Assembly (NCBI GenBank): GCA_026122915.1
Contig: JAGIXO010000052.1
Location: 1-10,884 of the forward strand
Direction: 5' to 3'
Origin: Candidatus Electronema nielsenii
GTDB lineage: Bacteria; Desulfobacterota; Desulfobulbia; Desulfobulbales; Desulfobulbaceae
Length of the DNA stretch: 10,884 nucleotides
Shown here in pieces: positions 1-6,436 of the stretch; the first letter of the stretch is position 1, and every line of letters starts with the position of its first letter. The notes under the pieces were generated by a model that made no database searches, was not told where the DNA came from, and saw only the letters and a program-made list of their open reading frames with translations. The position numbers and the translations under genes are program-made.

Positions 1-657
1 AAGAGGTCTACTGTATACCCTGATTGTCGGATGCAGGTGGTGCGACCTTCCGCAAGGGCCGCAATGGGCATCAAAAAGCTCAAGTCACCAACGGCTCAAA
101 TCATGGCATCATGACAGGACGCTCCATGATATCAAGGCGCGGCTGCTCGGTCTCACTCAGAATGAGGGGCTGATCTGCTGGAATTCAGAAGCCGTTGACG
201 GCTCTTTTTACTCATAGAAAAGGAGGAGGGGCTGAAGTTGCTTATGGGTATAAAGGGAAAGGCGTTTTTATTCATCTTCTTGTTGATGCTGATGGAATGC
301 CGCTGTCGGTATGTTCGGCCCCGGCAAATGAAAATGAAAGAAAACAGGTCGAGCCGCTGCTTGAGATGTTTGCGGTGAAGACAGGAAAAACGGGATGTCC
401 TCCTCAGAAACTGCGGAGAATTGCGGCAGACAAAGGATATGATCCTGATCCGCTGAGGGATTTTTTGAAAAGCAAAGGTATCCAGCCGCAAATTTGAAGA
501 AAGAAAAACGCAAGCAAAAGACGGGGACGATCAGTCAGCAAAGAAAGTTCCGCCGACTGGTTGTCCGATGGGAAAGACTGCCAAGATGTTTTGATGCTTT
601 TCTTGCCTTGGCTGTCTGTTTTATGTGGGTGCAGCGATTATTGGGATAGGTTCCTAA
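1..657 (+). mobile_element. Remnant of an IS5-family insertion sequence, cut by the window edge
   Basis: The stretch is filled by a decayed transposase resembling those of the IS5 family (ISL2/IS427/IS1031-like groups, recalled from general knowledge). The final stop at 647-649 lies inside the sequence ttattgggataggttcctaa (about 638-657). In this type of element such a sequence next to the transposase stop is often the right terminal repeat, so this is a candidate right end. The left end is outside the window, so neither the inverted repeat nor a target-site duplication can be checked. The element is probably immobile because its transposase is broken. Confidence 0.6.
2..649 (+). pseudogene. 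IS5-family DDE transposase, two frameshifts, 5' end outside window
   Basis: Three reading-frame pieces join into one transposase. Piece 1 (2-208, open from the window edge) reads LYTLIVGCRWCDLPQGPQWA and ends in the catalytic VDGSF motif, whose Asp codon is 197-199. One extra T in the T-run at 204-209 shifts the frame. Piece 2 (210-494) has RKGGGAEVAYGYKGKG, then HLLVDADGMPL and the second catalytic Asp in AADKGYD (codon 429-431), and meets a TGA at 495-497. Piece 3 (about 500-649) has QRKFRRLVVRWERLP and WVQRL and ends at TAG. The usual VERTFAW-type segment with the catalytic Glu, just before QRKFRRL, is not visible, so a deletion there is likely. Sequencing error could explain one shift but not the missing Glu. 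The family is clear from the motif order; the exact subgroup is not certain. Confidence 0.85.
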
Positions 658-721
658 GATGCGATGAATATGCCATTTTTATGCGGATACCGAGAAGAGT
701 GAGGCGAGTCTTGGTTACTGC

Positions 722-750
722 TTGACTTGAAAGAGATTAAGGAGCAGAAT
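722..750 (+). promoter_or_regulatory. Candidate sigma70-type promoter for the EF-G gene
   Basis: TTGACT (722-727), a 17-base spacer and CAGAAT (745-750) resemble a -35/-10 pair, the second box at four of six matches. It lies downstream of the insertion-sequence remnant and about 120 bases before the EF-G start, which would leave a leader of roughly 110 bases. The match is modest and untested. Confidence 0.3.
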
Positions 751-789
751 ACAGCTCAACACTCCCGACAGATGGTTGTTACCACTCCC

Positions 790-818
790 GGCGCAAAAGG
801 GAAGTCCTTTTCCGCGCC
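790..818 (+). other. Hairpin in the EF-G leader
   Basis: GGCGC (790-794) pairs with GCGCC (814-818), and AAAAGG (795-800) pairs with CCTTTT (806-811). This leaves a 5-base loop and a two-base CC bulge. No T-run follows, so it is not an ordinary terminator. It may shape or stabilise the leader RNA upstream of the ribosome-binding site; that role is inference. Confidence 0.4.
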
Positions 819-857
819 AGCCTTCAGTCGGCAAATTAATTTTCAGCACTTGGCACC

Positions 858-870
858 GGAGGCATTCATG
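858..870 (+). promoter_or_regulatory. Ribosome-binding site that sets the EF-G start
   Basis: GGAGG at 858-862 lies five bases before ATG 868-870. The frame stays open upstream to a TTG at 727, but nothing resembling a ribosome-binding site precedes that codon. EF-G proteins normally begin only a few residues before the IRN..LxGHxxxGKT segment, as this ATG gives. The extra 47 upstream codons are therefore taken as leader. Confidence 0.8.
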
Positions 871-2937
871 CACGACGTTCAGCAGATCAGGAACACGGTT
901 ATCCTTGGACACGGCCACAGCGGCAAAACCACCCTTGCCGAGGCTCTGCTTTTCACTGCTGGCGCGGTCGGACGGTTAGGCCGGGTTGACGAGGGCAGCT
1001 CCGCGCTGGACTTCGAGGATGAGGAAATCCGTCGAAAAATTTCCATCAGTGCGGCTTTCGGCCATTTTCACTGGCAGGGCTGCGAGCTGTTTTTGGCGGA
1101 CACACCCGGCGATGACAATTTTACCAACGAGACCAAATTCACGGCTAAGTTGGCGGACAGTGCCGTTCTGACTGTGGGTGGAGTGTTGGGTGTACGCAGC
1201 CAAACTGAACGTTTTATCGATTTCGTGCTGGAGCGCAGGCTGCCCTGCTTGATCTGCATCACTAAGATGGACCGGGAGCGAGCCAACTTCATTGAGACCT
1301 TTGATGAAATCCGGCAGTCATTCCCAAAGCTCAACCCGGCAGTGCTGTATCTTCCTATTGGTGCTGAAAAAGATTTCAAAGGCATGATCGATATTCTCAA
1401 TAACCGTGCCTTGTTTTTCCGGCCAGATGGCACAGCAGATATCGCCGATGTGCCTACAGAATTCATTGCAGAAGCCGCTGCTCGTCGGGCGATTTTGATG
1501 GAATATGTGGCTGAGACCGACGACGATCTGCTCGAGCATTTCCTCGAAGAAGGCGAGCTGTCGGATGAAGCTCTGAAGAATGGTCTGGCAGCTGCGGTGC
1601 GTCAAGGCAAGATCGCGCCGGTGCTGCCTTGCTCGCCGTTGAATAATGCAGGCAGCTCCGTCATTCTCGACACCATCATCGGCCTGCTGCCTTCACCGGA
1701 TCAGTGTCCGGCTTTGATTGGCACTCATCCCAAAACCAAAGAGCCGGTCGAGCGCAGAGGCGTGGCTGATGCGCCTTTTTCAGCCCAAGTTTTCAAAACC
1801 TTGACAGATACTTTCACTGGGCGACTGACGGTGTTCCGTGTGCTGTCTGGCACCCTCAAAGGCGATAGCTTTTATAACTCCAGCACGGGTGAAAGCGAAC
1901 GCTTCGGCCATCTGTTCCTGATTGAGGGCAAAGAGCAGAAGCCAGTGGACAGCGTCTGCGCAGGCATGATCGTGGCCGCCGCCAAGTTAAAAAATACCAC
2001 CACTGGCAACACGCTCTGTGAAGAGGCACATCCAATCGTTTATGAACCGCTGGAGCCGCTGCCACCCACTATCTCCTATGCGGTCACGGCCAAAGTGGAC
2101 AAAGACGAGGAAAAGCTCTTTTCTTCGCTGACTAAGCTGTTGGACGAAGACCTAACTCTGCATCTGAACCGTCAGACACAGACACACGAAGTGCTGCTTT
2201 CTGGTATCGGTCAAGTGCATCTGGAGGTAATCAAAGAGCGACTGAAGCGCAAGTTTGGCGTAGAGATGGATTTAGCGGTGCCGAAGATTCCCTACCGAGA
2301 GACCCTGAAAGGCAAAGCCACTGCTCAAGGTAAACACAAGAAGCAGTCTGGCGGACGCGGTCAATACGGCGATTGCACTATTGAAATTGAGCCGCTGAAG
2401 AACGGTGAGCATTTTGAGTTTGTCGATAAGATCGTCGGCGGCACAATTCCTCAGCAATACCGACCGGCGGTGGAAAAAGGTATCGTCGAAGCGATGGAAA
2501 AAGGCGTACTTGCGGGCTATCCCTTTGAGGGAATTAAAGTCAGCCTACTTGACGGCTCCTATCACAACGTTGATTCTTCAGAAATGGCCTTTAAAATCGC
2601 CGGTTCAATGGCCTTCAAACAGGCGGTACTGAACGCCAGCCCAGTGCTACTGGAACCGGTATTAGAAATGGAAATCCGGGTGGATAAAGACCATGTTGGT
2701 GATGTGATGGGCGATCTCAACTCACGCCGGGGCAAGGTGCTGGGCATGGATTCCAACAGCAGGCACGAAATCATTCGGGCGCAAGTGCCACAGGCGGAAA
2801 TTCAGCTGTACGGCCCTGATTTGACCTCGATGACTGGCGGCAGAGGTAGCTTCACGGTTAAATTCTCCCATTATGAGGAAGTACCGTCGCATATCGCTCA
2901 GAAGATTATCGCTGCGCATGTAGTGGAGGTTGAGTAG
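868..2937 (+). CDS. fusA2: Elongation factor G paralogue (EF-G type 2)
   Basis: A 689-aa translational GTPase, full length for EF-G. The family binds the ribosome and uses GTP to drive translocation or, with a partner, ribosome recycling. The G domain has the P-loop GHGHSGKT at 14-21, DTPG at 78-81 and TKMD at 132-135. Domain II follows (about residues 300-385), then domain III with RQTQTHEVLLSGIGQVHLEV. Domain IV has GGRGQYGD near 495 and NVDSSEMAFKIAGSMA near 568, and domain V ends the protein. Three sites depart from housekeeping EF-G. The catalytic His of DTPGH is Asp (D82). The NKxD Asn is Thr. The switch I ERGIT-like segment reads RRKIS. Paralogues of the FusA2 kind also lack the usual His, so this is probably not the main EF-G. 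It stands alone, with no ribosomal protein or EF-Tu gene beside it. The EF-G assignment is secure; the exact role is not. Confidence 0.93.
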   Translation: MHDVQQIRNTVILGHGHSGKTTLAEALLFTAGAVGRLGRVDEGSSALDFEDEEIRRKISISAAFGHFHWQGCELFLADTPGDDNFTNETKFTAKLADSAVLTVGGVLGVRSQTERFIDFVLERRLPCLICITKMDRERANFIETFDEIRQSFPKLNPAVLYLPIGAEKDFKGMIDILNNRALFFRPDGTADIADVPTEFIAEAAARRAILMEYVAETDDDLLEHFLEEGELSDEALKNGLAAAVRQGKIAPVLPCSPLNNAGSSVILDTIIGLLPSPDQCPALIGTHPKTKEPVERRGVADAPFSAQVFKTLTDTFTGRLTVFRVLSGTLKGDSFYNSSTGESERFGHLFLIEGKEQKPVDSVCAGMIVAAAKLKNTTTGNTLCEEAHPIVYEPLEPLPPTISYAVTAKVDKDEEKLFSSLTKLLDEDLTLHLNRQTQTHEVLLSGIGQVHLEVIKERLKRKFGVEMDLAVPKIPYRETLKGKATAQGKHKKQSGGRGQYGDCTIEIEPLKNGEHFEFVDKIVGGTIPQQYRPAVEKGIVEAMEKGVLAGYPFEGIKVSLLDGSYHNVDSSEMAFKIAGSMAFKQAVLNASPVLLEPVLEMEIRVDKDHVGDVMGDLNSRRGKVLGMDSNSRHEIIRAQVPQAEIQLYGPDLTSMTGGRGSFTVKFSHYEEVPSHIAQKIIAAHVVEVE

Positions 2938-2954
2938 AGATACATCGAAATATC

Positions 2955-2978
2955 AGGGGCAGGTGCAAGACTGCCCCT
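2955..2978 (+). terminator. Stem-loop after the EF-G gene, possible terminator
   Basis: AGGGGCAG (2955-2962) pairs perfectly with CTGCCCCT (2971-2978) around an 8-base loop, beginning 17 bases after the EF-G stop. Only two T residues end the right arm region, so it lacks a proper U-tract. It may stop transcription weakly, work with Rho, or protect the 3' end of the mRNA. Confidence 0.45.
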
Positions 2979-3029
2979 TGAATGATGAGTGGTGTTGGCG
3001 GTAAGGAAAAGAACGGGTGCATTTTTTCA

Positions 3030-3060
3030 TTGACACTTTGCCTAAAAAAAAGTATATAAT
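3030..3060 (+). promoter_or_regulatory. Strong promoter for the tRNA-Lys/tRNA-Glu unit
   Basis: A perfect -35 box TTGACA (3030-3035) is followed by the AT-rich stretch TATATAAT (3053-3060). Read as TATATA at 3053-3058 the spacer is 17 bases. Read as the perfect TATAAT at 3055-3060 it is 19. Either places the transcript start a few bases before the mature 5' end of tRNA-Lys, as is typical for stable RNA promoters. Confidence 0.8.
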
Positions 3061-3072
3061 AGTCCTCTACCG

Positions 3073-3148
3073 GGGGCGTTAACTCAGTCGGTAGAGTATC
3101 TGCCTTTTAAGCAGAGAGTCGCGCGTTCGAGTCGCGCACGCCCCACCA
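3073..3148 (+). tRNA. tRNA-Lys (anticodon TTT)
   Basis: The sequence folds as a 76-base cloverleaf. Acceptor GGGGCGT pairs with ACGCCCC, D-stem ACTC with GAGT, and anticodon stem TCTGC with GCAGA around loop CTTTTAA (anticodon TTT at 3106-3108). A 5-base variable loop and T-stem GCGCG/CGCGC around TTCGAGT complete it. The discriminator is A and the 3' CCA is encoded. It is cotranscribed with tRNA-Glu 12 bases downstream. Confidence 0.96.
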
Positions 3149-3160
3149 CATAGCTTATTA

Positions 3161-3235
3161 GTCCTCATCGTCTAGTCAGGTCTAGGACATCGGCCTTTCA
3201 CGCCGACAACACCGGTTCGAATCCGGTTGGGGACG
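3161..3235 (+). tRNA. tRNA-Glu (anticodon TTC)
   Basis: Acceptor GTCCTCA pairs with TGGGGAC, including one G-T pair. Anticodon stem TCGGC/GCCGA holds loop CTTTCAC with anticodon TTC at 3197-3199. The T-arm is CCGGT-TCGAATC-type and the discriminator is G. The next bases are CAAA, so the 3' CCA is not encoded and must be added by tRNA nucleotidyltransferase, unlike the tRNA-Lys just upstream. Confidence 0.95.
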
Positions 3236-3248
3236 CAAAACAATATCA

Positions 3249-3282
3249 GGGAGTTAGCTTGAAAAAGCTGACTCCCTTTTTC
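3249..3282 (+). terminator. Intrinsic terminator of the tRNA unit
   Basis: GGGAGTTAGCTT (3249-3260) pairs with AAGCTGACTCCC (3265-3276), 12 pairs with one G-T, around the tetraloop GAAA. Five T residues follow, then C and more T. It starts 13 bases after tRNA-Glu and is a textbook Rho-independent terminator. Confidence 0.93.
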
Positions 3283-3343
3283 TTTTGTTGGGTTCCAACT
3301 ATTGGGCTTTGACTTTTATTCTTCAAAAACCTTAACGGCATTT

Positions 3344-3372
3344 TTGACATTCTCCAGTCGGTGGAGTAAAAG
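3344..3372 (+). promoter_or_regulatory. Candidate promoter of the membrane kinase with a dyad in the spacer
   Basis: A perfect TTGACA (3344-3349), a 17-base spacer and TAAAAG (3367-3372, four of six matches) form a plausible promoter about 90 bases before the kinase ATG. The spacer contains the inverted repeat CTCCA-gtcgg-TGGAG (3352-3366), placed where a bound regulator would block RNA polymerase. Both readings are inferred from sequence alone. Confidence 0.4.
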
Positions 3373-3401
3373 CACTGCGTGCTTTCTGTAAAATACGGTA
3401 C

Positions 3402-3421
3402 AATGGAGCCAAATCTCCATT
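3402..3421 (+). other. Second TGGAG/CTCCA inverted repeat before the kinase gene
   Basis: AATGGAG (3402-3408) and CTCCATT (3415-3421) are perfect complements around a 6-base centre. The half-site TGGAG/CTCCA is the same as in the dyad inside the putative promoter 36 bases upstream. It may be a second operator for one regulator, or an RNA hairpin in the leader. Confidence 0.4.
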
Positions 3422-3461
3422 TCATATGCAGCTATCGCTCCCTTGACCTCTCTTGTTGGCA

Positions 3462-4949
3462 ATGAAATTTCATATATCTGATTATTTCACCAAAAGATCC
3501 TCGCAAGATAGCAGCTCCGCAGAGCAGGAGGACATCGGTGGGCAGCAGCCTTTTGCTTTGGTTAAGTATTTTTCCTTTACCTCGCTGACAGTCATTCTGC
3601 TCGCCTCGCTGATTCTAACGTGGAGTTTTTCCCGTAATACCCGCAAGACCATCTTGGAGCGGAGCGAAATCTATTCCCGCATGTTCGCAGAGAGTCTTAA
3701 CCGGCAGGTTTTCTACCTCTTTGTTCTTCCTACCTTTGTTCGCTACGGCCGCATTGCTCTCTCTGACCCGGTGCAATTCGAGCAGTTAGACCTGATTATC
3801 ACTGACATCACCCGTGGTATGAGCATCAAATCAGTGACGATTTTTGATTCTCGCGAGAATATTATCTCTTATGCGACCGAAAACGCACTGGTAGGAAAAA
3901 AAAATGCGGGCGGTATCGAGTACCAGAAAGCTCTGCTGGGTGAAAGTTCAACTGTGCTGATGTCCAGCGGCTCTATGCTCAACCTACTCTTACCCGGCAG
4001 GCCACCAGTATCTTGTCTGTTGCAAACGTATGTCCCTTTTCGTCAGGACAGAGGCAGCGGGCAGGGGGAAGTCATGGGCGTAGTGGCAGTGACGCAGGAT
4101 TTGTCCGCAGACATGGAGGCTCTCATCTCCCTCCAGTTCAAAATTATCCTTGTCTCGTTAGTGGTGATGAGTATTTTGTTCGCCGTTCTCAGTGCCATCG
4201 TTATTCGGGCTGATCGGATCATGGAGGCAAGGGCACAGGAGCGGCGGGAATTAGAGAAGCAGCTGCATGAATCCAAACGGTTAGCAGCACTTGGCAAGAT
4301 GATTGCCTCTGTTTCGCACGAGATCAAAAATCCGCTCGGTATCGTTCGCTCAACAGCGGAAATCATTGCCAAACGAATCAGCAAAGTTGCGCCGGGTAAT
4401 GAACATTTAGCGGCTATCATCGTTCAAGAAACCACTCGGTTAGACGGTATTGTCCGAGAATTCCTCGATTTTGCTCGGCCCAAGGATTTAACCCTATCTT
4501 CAGGCTCGCTCAACAGCTTGGTTGAACGAATGACCGTGTTTATGGAGGCGGAATTCACGGCCAAACAGATCAAACCAATGCTGGAGCTGGATTCCGCTTT
4601 GTCGGAAATCCTGATGGATGGCGAGCAAATATATCAGGTTTTACTGAACATTGTCTTTAATGCTGTTCATGCTATGTCGGAAAAAGGCGGCACCTTAACC
4701 ATTCGTACTCGTCCGCTGCCTGAGGGCGGCGCGATGTTAGAAATCACTGACACCGGATGCGGTATATCTGAAGAGAAGATGACGCAAATTTTCATCCCTT
4801 TTTATACGGATAAAAATCGTGGCACCGGCTTGGGACTGTCGATCACTAAAAATATCGTTGAAAAGCACGGCGGAACCATCACCGTGCAAAGTAAGGAAGG
4901 AGAAGGAACGACTTTTGTGGTACGCCTTGGAAGCGAGACAGCAGCCTGA
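3462..4949 (+). CDS. Membrane-bound sensor histidine kinase
   Basis: A 495-aa protein that should sense a signal outside the inner membrane, autophosphorylate and pass phosphate to a receiver. A cytoplasmic N-terminus is followed by membrane segments near 36-56 and 228-248. They enclose about 170 residues of extracytoplasmic sensor with a Cache/PAS-like pattern (SVTIFDSRENIISYA). A coiled linker leads straight to the HisKA H-box SVSHEIKNPLG, with the phosphorylated His at 286. The ATPase domain has the N-box QVLLNIVFNAVHAM (N400), G1 box DTGCGIS (430-436) and G2 box GTGLGLS (454-460), so it looks catalytically intact. No HAMP domain or receiver is evident. The start is the ATG at 3462; an in-frame TTG lies three codons earlier. 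No clear ribosome-binding site precedes either, so the start is less certain than the function. Its stop lies six bases from the stop of the convergent receiver gene, a likely partner. Confidence 0.9.
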   Translation: MKFHISDYFTKRSSQDSSSAEQEDIGGQQPFALVKYFSFTSLTVILLASLILTWSFSRNTRKTILERSEIYSRMFAESLNRQVFYLFVLPTFVRYGRIALSDPVQFEQLDLIITDITRGMSIKSVTIFDSRENIISYATENALVGKKNAGGIEYQKALLGESSTVLMSSGSMLNLLLPGRPPVSCLLQTYVPFRQDRGSGQGEVMGVVAVTQDLSADMEALISLQFKIILVSLVVMSILFAVLSAIVIRADRIMEARAQERRELEKQLHESKRLAALGKMIASVSHEIKNPLGIVRSTAEIIAKRISKVAPGNEHLAAIIVQETTRLDGIVREFLDFARPKDLTLSSGSLNSLVERMTVFMEAEFTAKQIKPMLELDSALSEILMDGEQIYQVLLNIVFNAVHAMSEKGGTLTIRTRPLPEGGAMLEITDTGCGISEEKMTQIFIPFYTDKNRGTGLGLSITKNIVEKHGGTITVQSKEGEGTTFVVRLGSETAA

Positions 4950-4955
4950 AGCTCA

Positions 4956-5336
4956 TCAGGTCGGCAGATGCCGGGCCACGGTGGCTAGCACAGTGTCGGC
5001 AGCAAAGGGTTTGACGATAAAATCCACTGCGCCCAAGGCGAGTCCTTTCTCTCGGTCGGCTTCATCTTCTTTACCAGAGATGAAAATTACTGGAATACGA
5101 GCAGTAGCCGGATCAGCCTTCAGCACTTGGCAGACCGCGAAACCGTCCATACCCTCCATCATAATGTCTAAAAGAATCAAATCCACCGCCGCTGGATTGT
5201 GGCGCACGATCTTCAGGGCAATCTCGCCTTTGGGCGCGGCCTTGACTGCATAATTTTTCTGCAAAATCATGTTCAGCAGCATCAGATAGCTGGGCGTGTC
5301 GTCAACCGCCAGCACACATTTCTTACTTTGCTCCAT
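4956..5336 (-). CDS. Stand-alone response regulator receiver (CheY-like)
   Basis: A 126-aa single receiver domain with the acidic pair D12-D13, phosphorylated Asp D57 in LILLDIMMEGMDG, the conserved Ser S87 in FISG and Lys K109 in IVKPF. There is no output domain, so it should act by protein contact or pass phosphate onward in a relay. The start was taken at ATG 5336, giving MEQSKKCVLAVDD; the longer frame upstream overlaps the two-CW gene and adds nothing receiver-like. GGAA lies about seven bases upstream, a weak ribosome-binding site. The first 14 bases overlap the end of the two-CW gene, so translation is probably coupled. It is the last gene of the minus-strand operon and lies tail to tail with the membrane histidine kinase, a plausible phosphate donor. 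Confidence 0.9.
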   Translation of the reverse strand: MEQSKKCVLAVDDTPSYLMLLNMILQKNYAVKAAPKGEIALKIVRHNPAAVDLILLDIMMEGMDGFAVCQVLKADPATARIPVIFISGKEDEADREKGLALGAVDFIVKPFAADTVLATVARHLPT

Positions 5337-5691
5337 TGTTTGTTCCAGATTGGATGAAGGGAAAGTTCGCGGCTTGAGAAATGCGGGCCCGCAGCTTGCG
5401 CACGATCTGCACCGTGCCTTCAAAATTGTCTAATTCCTCGCACATCACCTGCTCGTAAAAGCGGCAAGAATGGCACGTGGTGATGTCACGGGCAAAGATA
5501 CCCTGCACTTTTTCCGCTGGACCAGACATGGTGCCGGTCAAAGCCCAGCAGGCCCGCCCGCCGTTGGTGCCGCCGTTGGTGCCATTGACTGCCGTGAGCG
5601 TGGAGGCAGGACAAACACCGTCCCGCTTCACATTGCTGCCGCCCGGCTGCCGTCCGCACTGTTTCACCTCCCAGCAGTTCTGTTTGGTCAT
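5323..5691 (-). CDS. Two-CW domain cysteine-rich protein
   Basis: A 122-aa protein with a doubled Cys-Trp pattern: C6-W7, C12, C27, then C48-W49, C73, C76 and C84, in the arrangement NCWEVKQCGR...GVCPA...GRACWAL...CHSCRFYEQV. Proteins named two-CW domain proteins have this layout. They occur next to signal-transduction genes in Desulfobacterota and relatives, and their biochemical role is unknown to me. Seven cysteines suggest metal or iron-sulfur binding or redox sensing, which is inference. There is no signal peptide or membrane segment. The Gly/Asn-rich segment NGTNGGTNGG at 36-45 comes from a short DNA repeat. The start ATG overlaps the stop of the upstream Roadblock gene as ATGA, and the end overlaps the receiver gene by 14 bases, so the three are probably translated together. 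Confidence 0.82.
   Translation of the reverse strand: MTKQNCWEVKQCGRQPGGSNVKRDGVCPASTLTAVNGTNGGTNGGRACWALTGTMSGPAEKVQGIFARDITTCHSCRFYEQVMCEELDNFEGTVQIVRKLRARISQAANFPFIQSGTNNGAK
5560..5583. repeat. Two perfect tandem copies of a 12-base unit in the two-CW gene
   Basis: gccgttggtgcc occurs twice head to tail and keeps the reading frame. On the coding strand it lengthens a Gly/Thr/Asn run between the two cysteine clusters. Such a repeat can expand or contract by four codons through replication slippage. Confidence 0.85.
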
Positions 5692-6284
5692 GTGTACTCT
5701 TCTGCCATTCTCGCGGGCTGCATCAACAGGCCATCAAACATCGCGTCAATTTTTTCATTATCCAACGACTCAGCTACATCGCGCAGATGATGCCGCTGCA
5801 CTGCCGCAGGCGGCTGCCGCTGTTGTTCTTGCTGCCGAGCTGCTTGTGCGGGCTGGAGCGGTTTTCGCTTTGGCAATTGGAGGGTTGTTTCCGGCATTCG
5901 GAAATCCTCAGCCAACGACTCGATCACTTTGTTGATTTCTAACTTGGCAATGCCGAAGCTGTCCGGGTTGTCAACTAACAGCACTAAATGAATGTGGCAC
6001 TTGCCCGGCTCAGTGCGCAGTGGATTTCTGCCTTCATTGAGGCAGCGTATCAAAATCAGTGCTTTTTCCGTATGAACATAAGTGAACTGGCAGCGACCAA
6101 AGCCCATGTCAAGAGAGGCCTTTTGCGCATTGACCAGCACGCCGTTGGCAAGAGAGGCGACCAATTTGAGGTCAAAATCAAAGGGTTCGCATTTGGCCAG
6201 CAAACGGCCCTCGGCAGAAAAGAGAGCCGTGCCGAGAAAACCGTCAATCTCCGCCAGCCGGGACAGTTTTTTCTGCACATCCAT
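5688..6284 (-). CDS. Roadblock/LC7-type protein with Gln/Pro-rich C-terminal extension
   Basis: A 198-aa soluble protein. Residues about 3-125 fit the Roadblock/LC7 (MglB-like) fold. An N-terminal helix and VQKKLSRLAEIDGFLGTALF are followed by SAEGRLLAK, a central helix LVASLANGVLVNAQKA, strand pairs including FTYVHTEKALILIRC, and a closing helix. Proteins of this fold dimerise and often act on Ras-like GTPases such as MglA, as GTPase activator or scaffold. No such GTPase is encoded in this window. A linker rich in Gln, Pro and Ala (about 138-165) joins a short C-terminal helix (NEKIDAMFDGLL), possibly a docking peptide. A modest AGGA lies upstream of the ATG. Its stop overlaps the two-CW start as ATGA. 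The gap of 152 bases to the preceding gene carries a hairpin, so it may be expressed at a different level. The family call rests on pattern, not alignment. Confidence 0.75.
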   Translation of the reverse strand: MDVQKKLSRLAEIDGFLGTALFSAEGRLLAKCEPFDFDLKLVASLANGVLVNAQKASLDMGFGRCQFTYVHTEKALILIRCLNEGRNPLRTEPGKCHIHLVLLVDNPDSFGIAKLEINKVIESLAEDFRMPETTLQLPKRKPLQPAQAARQQEQQRQPPAAVQRHHLRDVAESLDNEKIDAMFDGLLMQPARMAEEYT

Positions 6285-6391
6285 AGGTTATTCCTTACGT
6301 GAAAAACACGATGTCACCTGCGATACGCAAACTTGTATTGTACTGTAGCAGAAAAAAACGGCAGGGAAAAGCAGGATGTGAAGAAAGTATA

Positions 6392-6429
6392 CGGCGAAAT
6401 TCGCAGAAAATTCTGCTGCGCTTTCGCCG
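6392..6429 (-). terminator. Long stem-loop after the 157-aa gene, possible attenuator
   Basis: An outer 8-base-pair stem (CGGCGAAA/TTTCGCCG) and an inner 5-base-pair stem (CGCAG/CTGCG) fold back on each other, starting eight bases after the stop at 6437. Read on the minus strand it is followed by TATACTTTCTTC, not a clean U-tract, so it may give partial termination or set mRNA stability inside the operon. The rest of the gap (6285-6391) holds a TACAAT-like box on the minus strand at 6342-6337, a very weak internal promoter candidate, and no recognisable gene. Confidence 0.5.
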
Positions 6430-6436
6430 CACCGCC

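Noticed and set aside
153..491. Minus-strand open frame of 112 codons within the insertion sequence
   Set aside because: Antisense to clear transposase motifs and rich in Ser/Arg/Phe, typical of a shadow frame.
727..867. N-terminal extension of 47 codons on the EF-G gene from TTG 727
   Set aside because: No ribosome-binding site before the TTG, no EF-G-like sequence in the extension, and a strong GGAGG with ATG at 868.
3161..3300. Possible integration site at the 3' end of tRNA-Glu
   Set aside because: No integrase gene and no second copy of the tRNA 3' end was seen in the window.
5560..5583. Start of a CRISPR-like or satellite repeat array
   Set aside because: Only two adjacent copies without spacers, both inside a coding sequence and in frame.
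5477..5935. Plus-strand open frame of 152 codons opposite the two-CW and Roadblock genes
   Set aside because: Shadow of two recognisable minus-strand genes joined by an ATGA overlap; the predicted protein has no sensible features.
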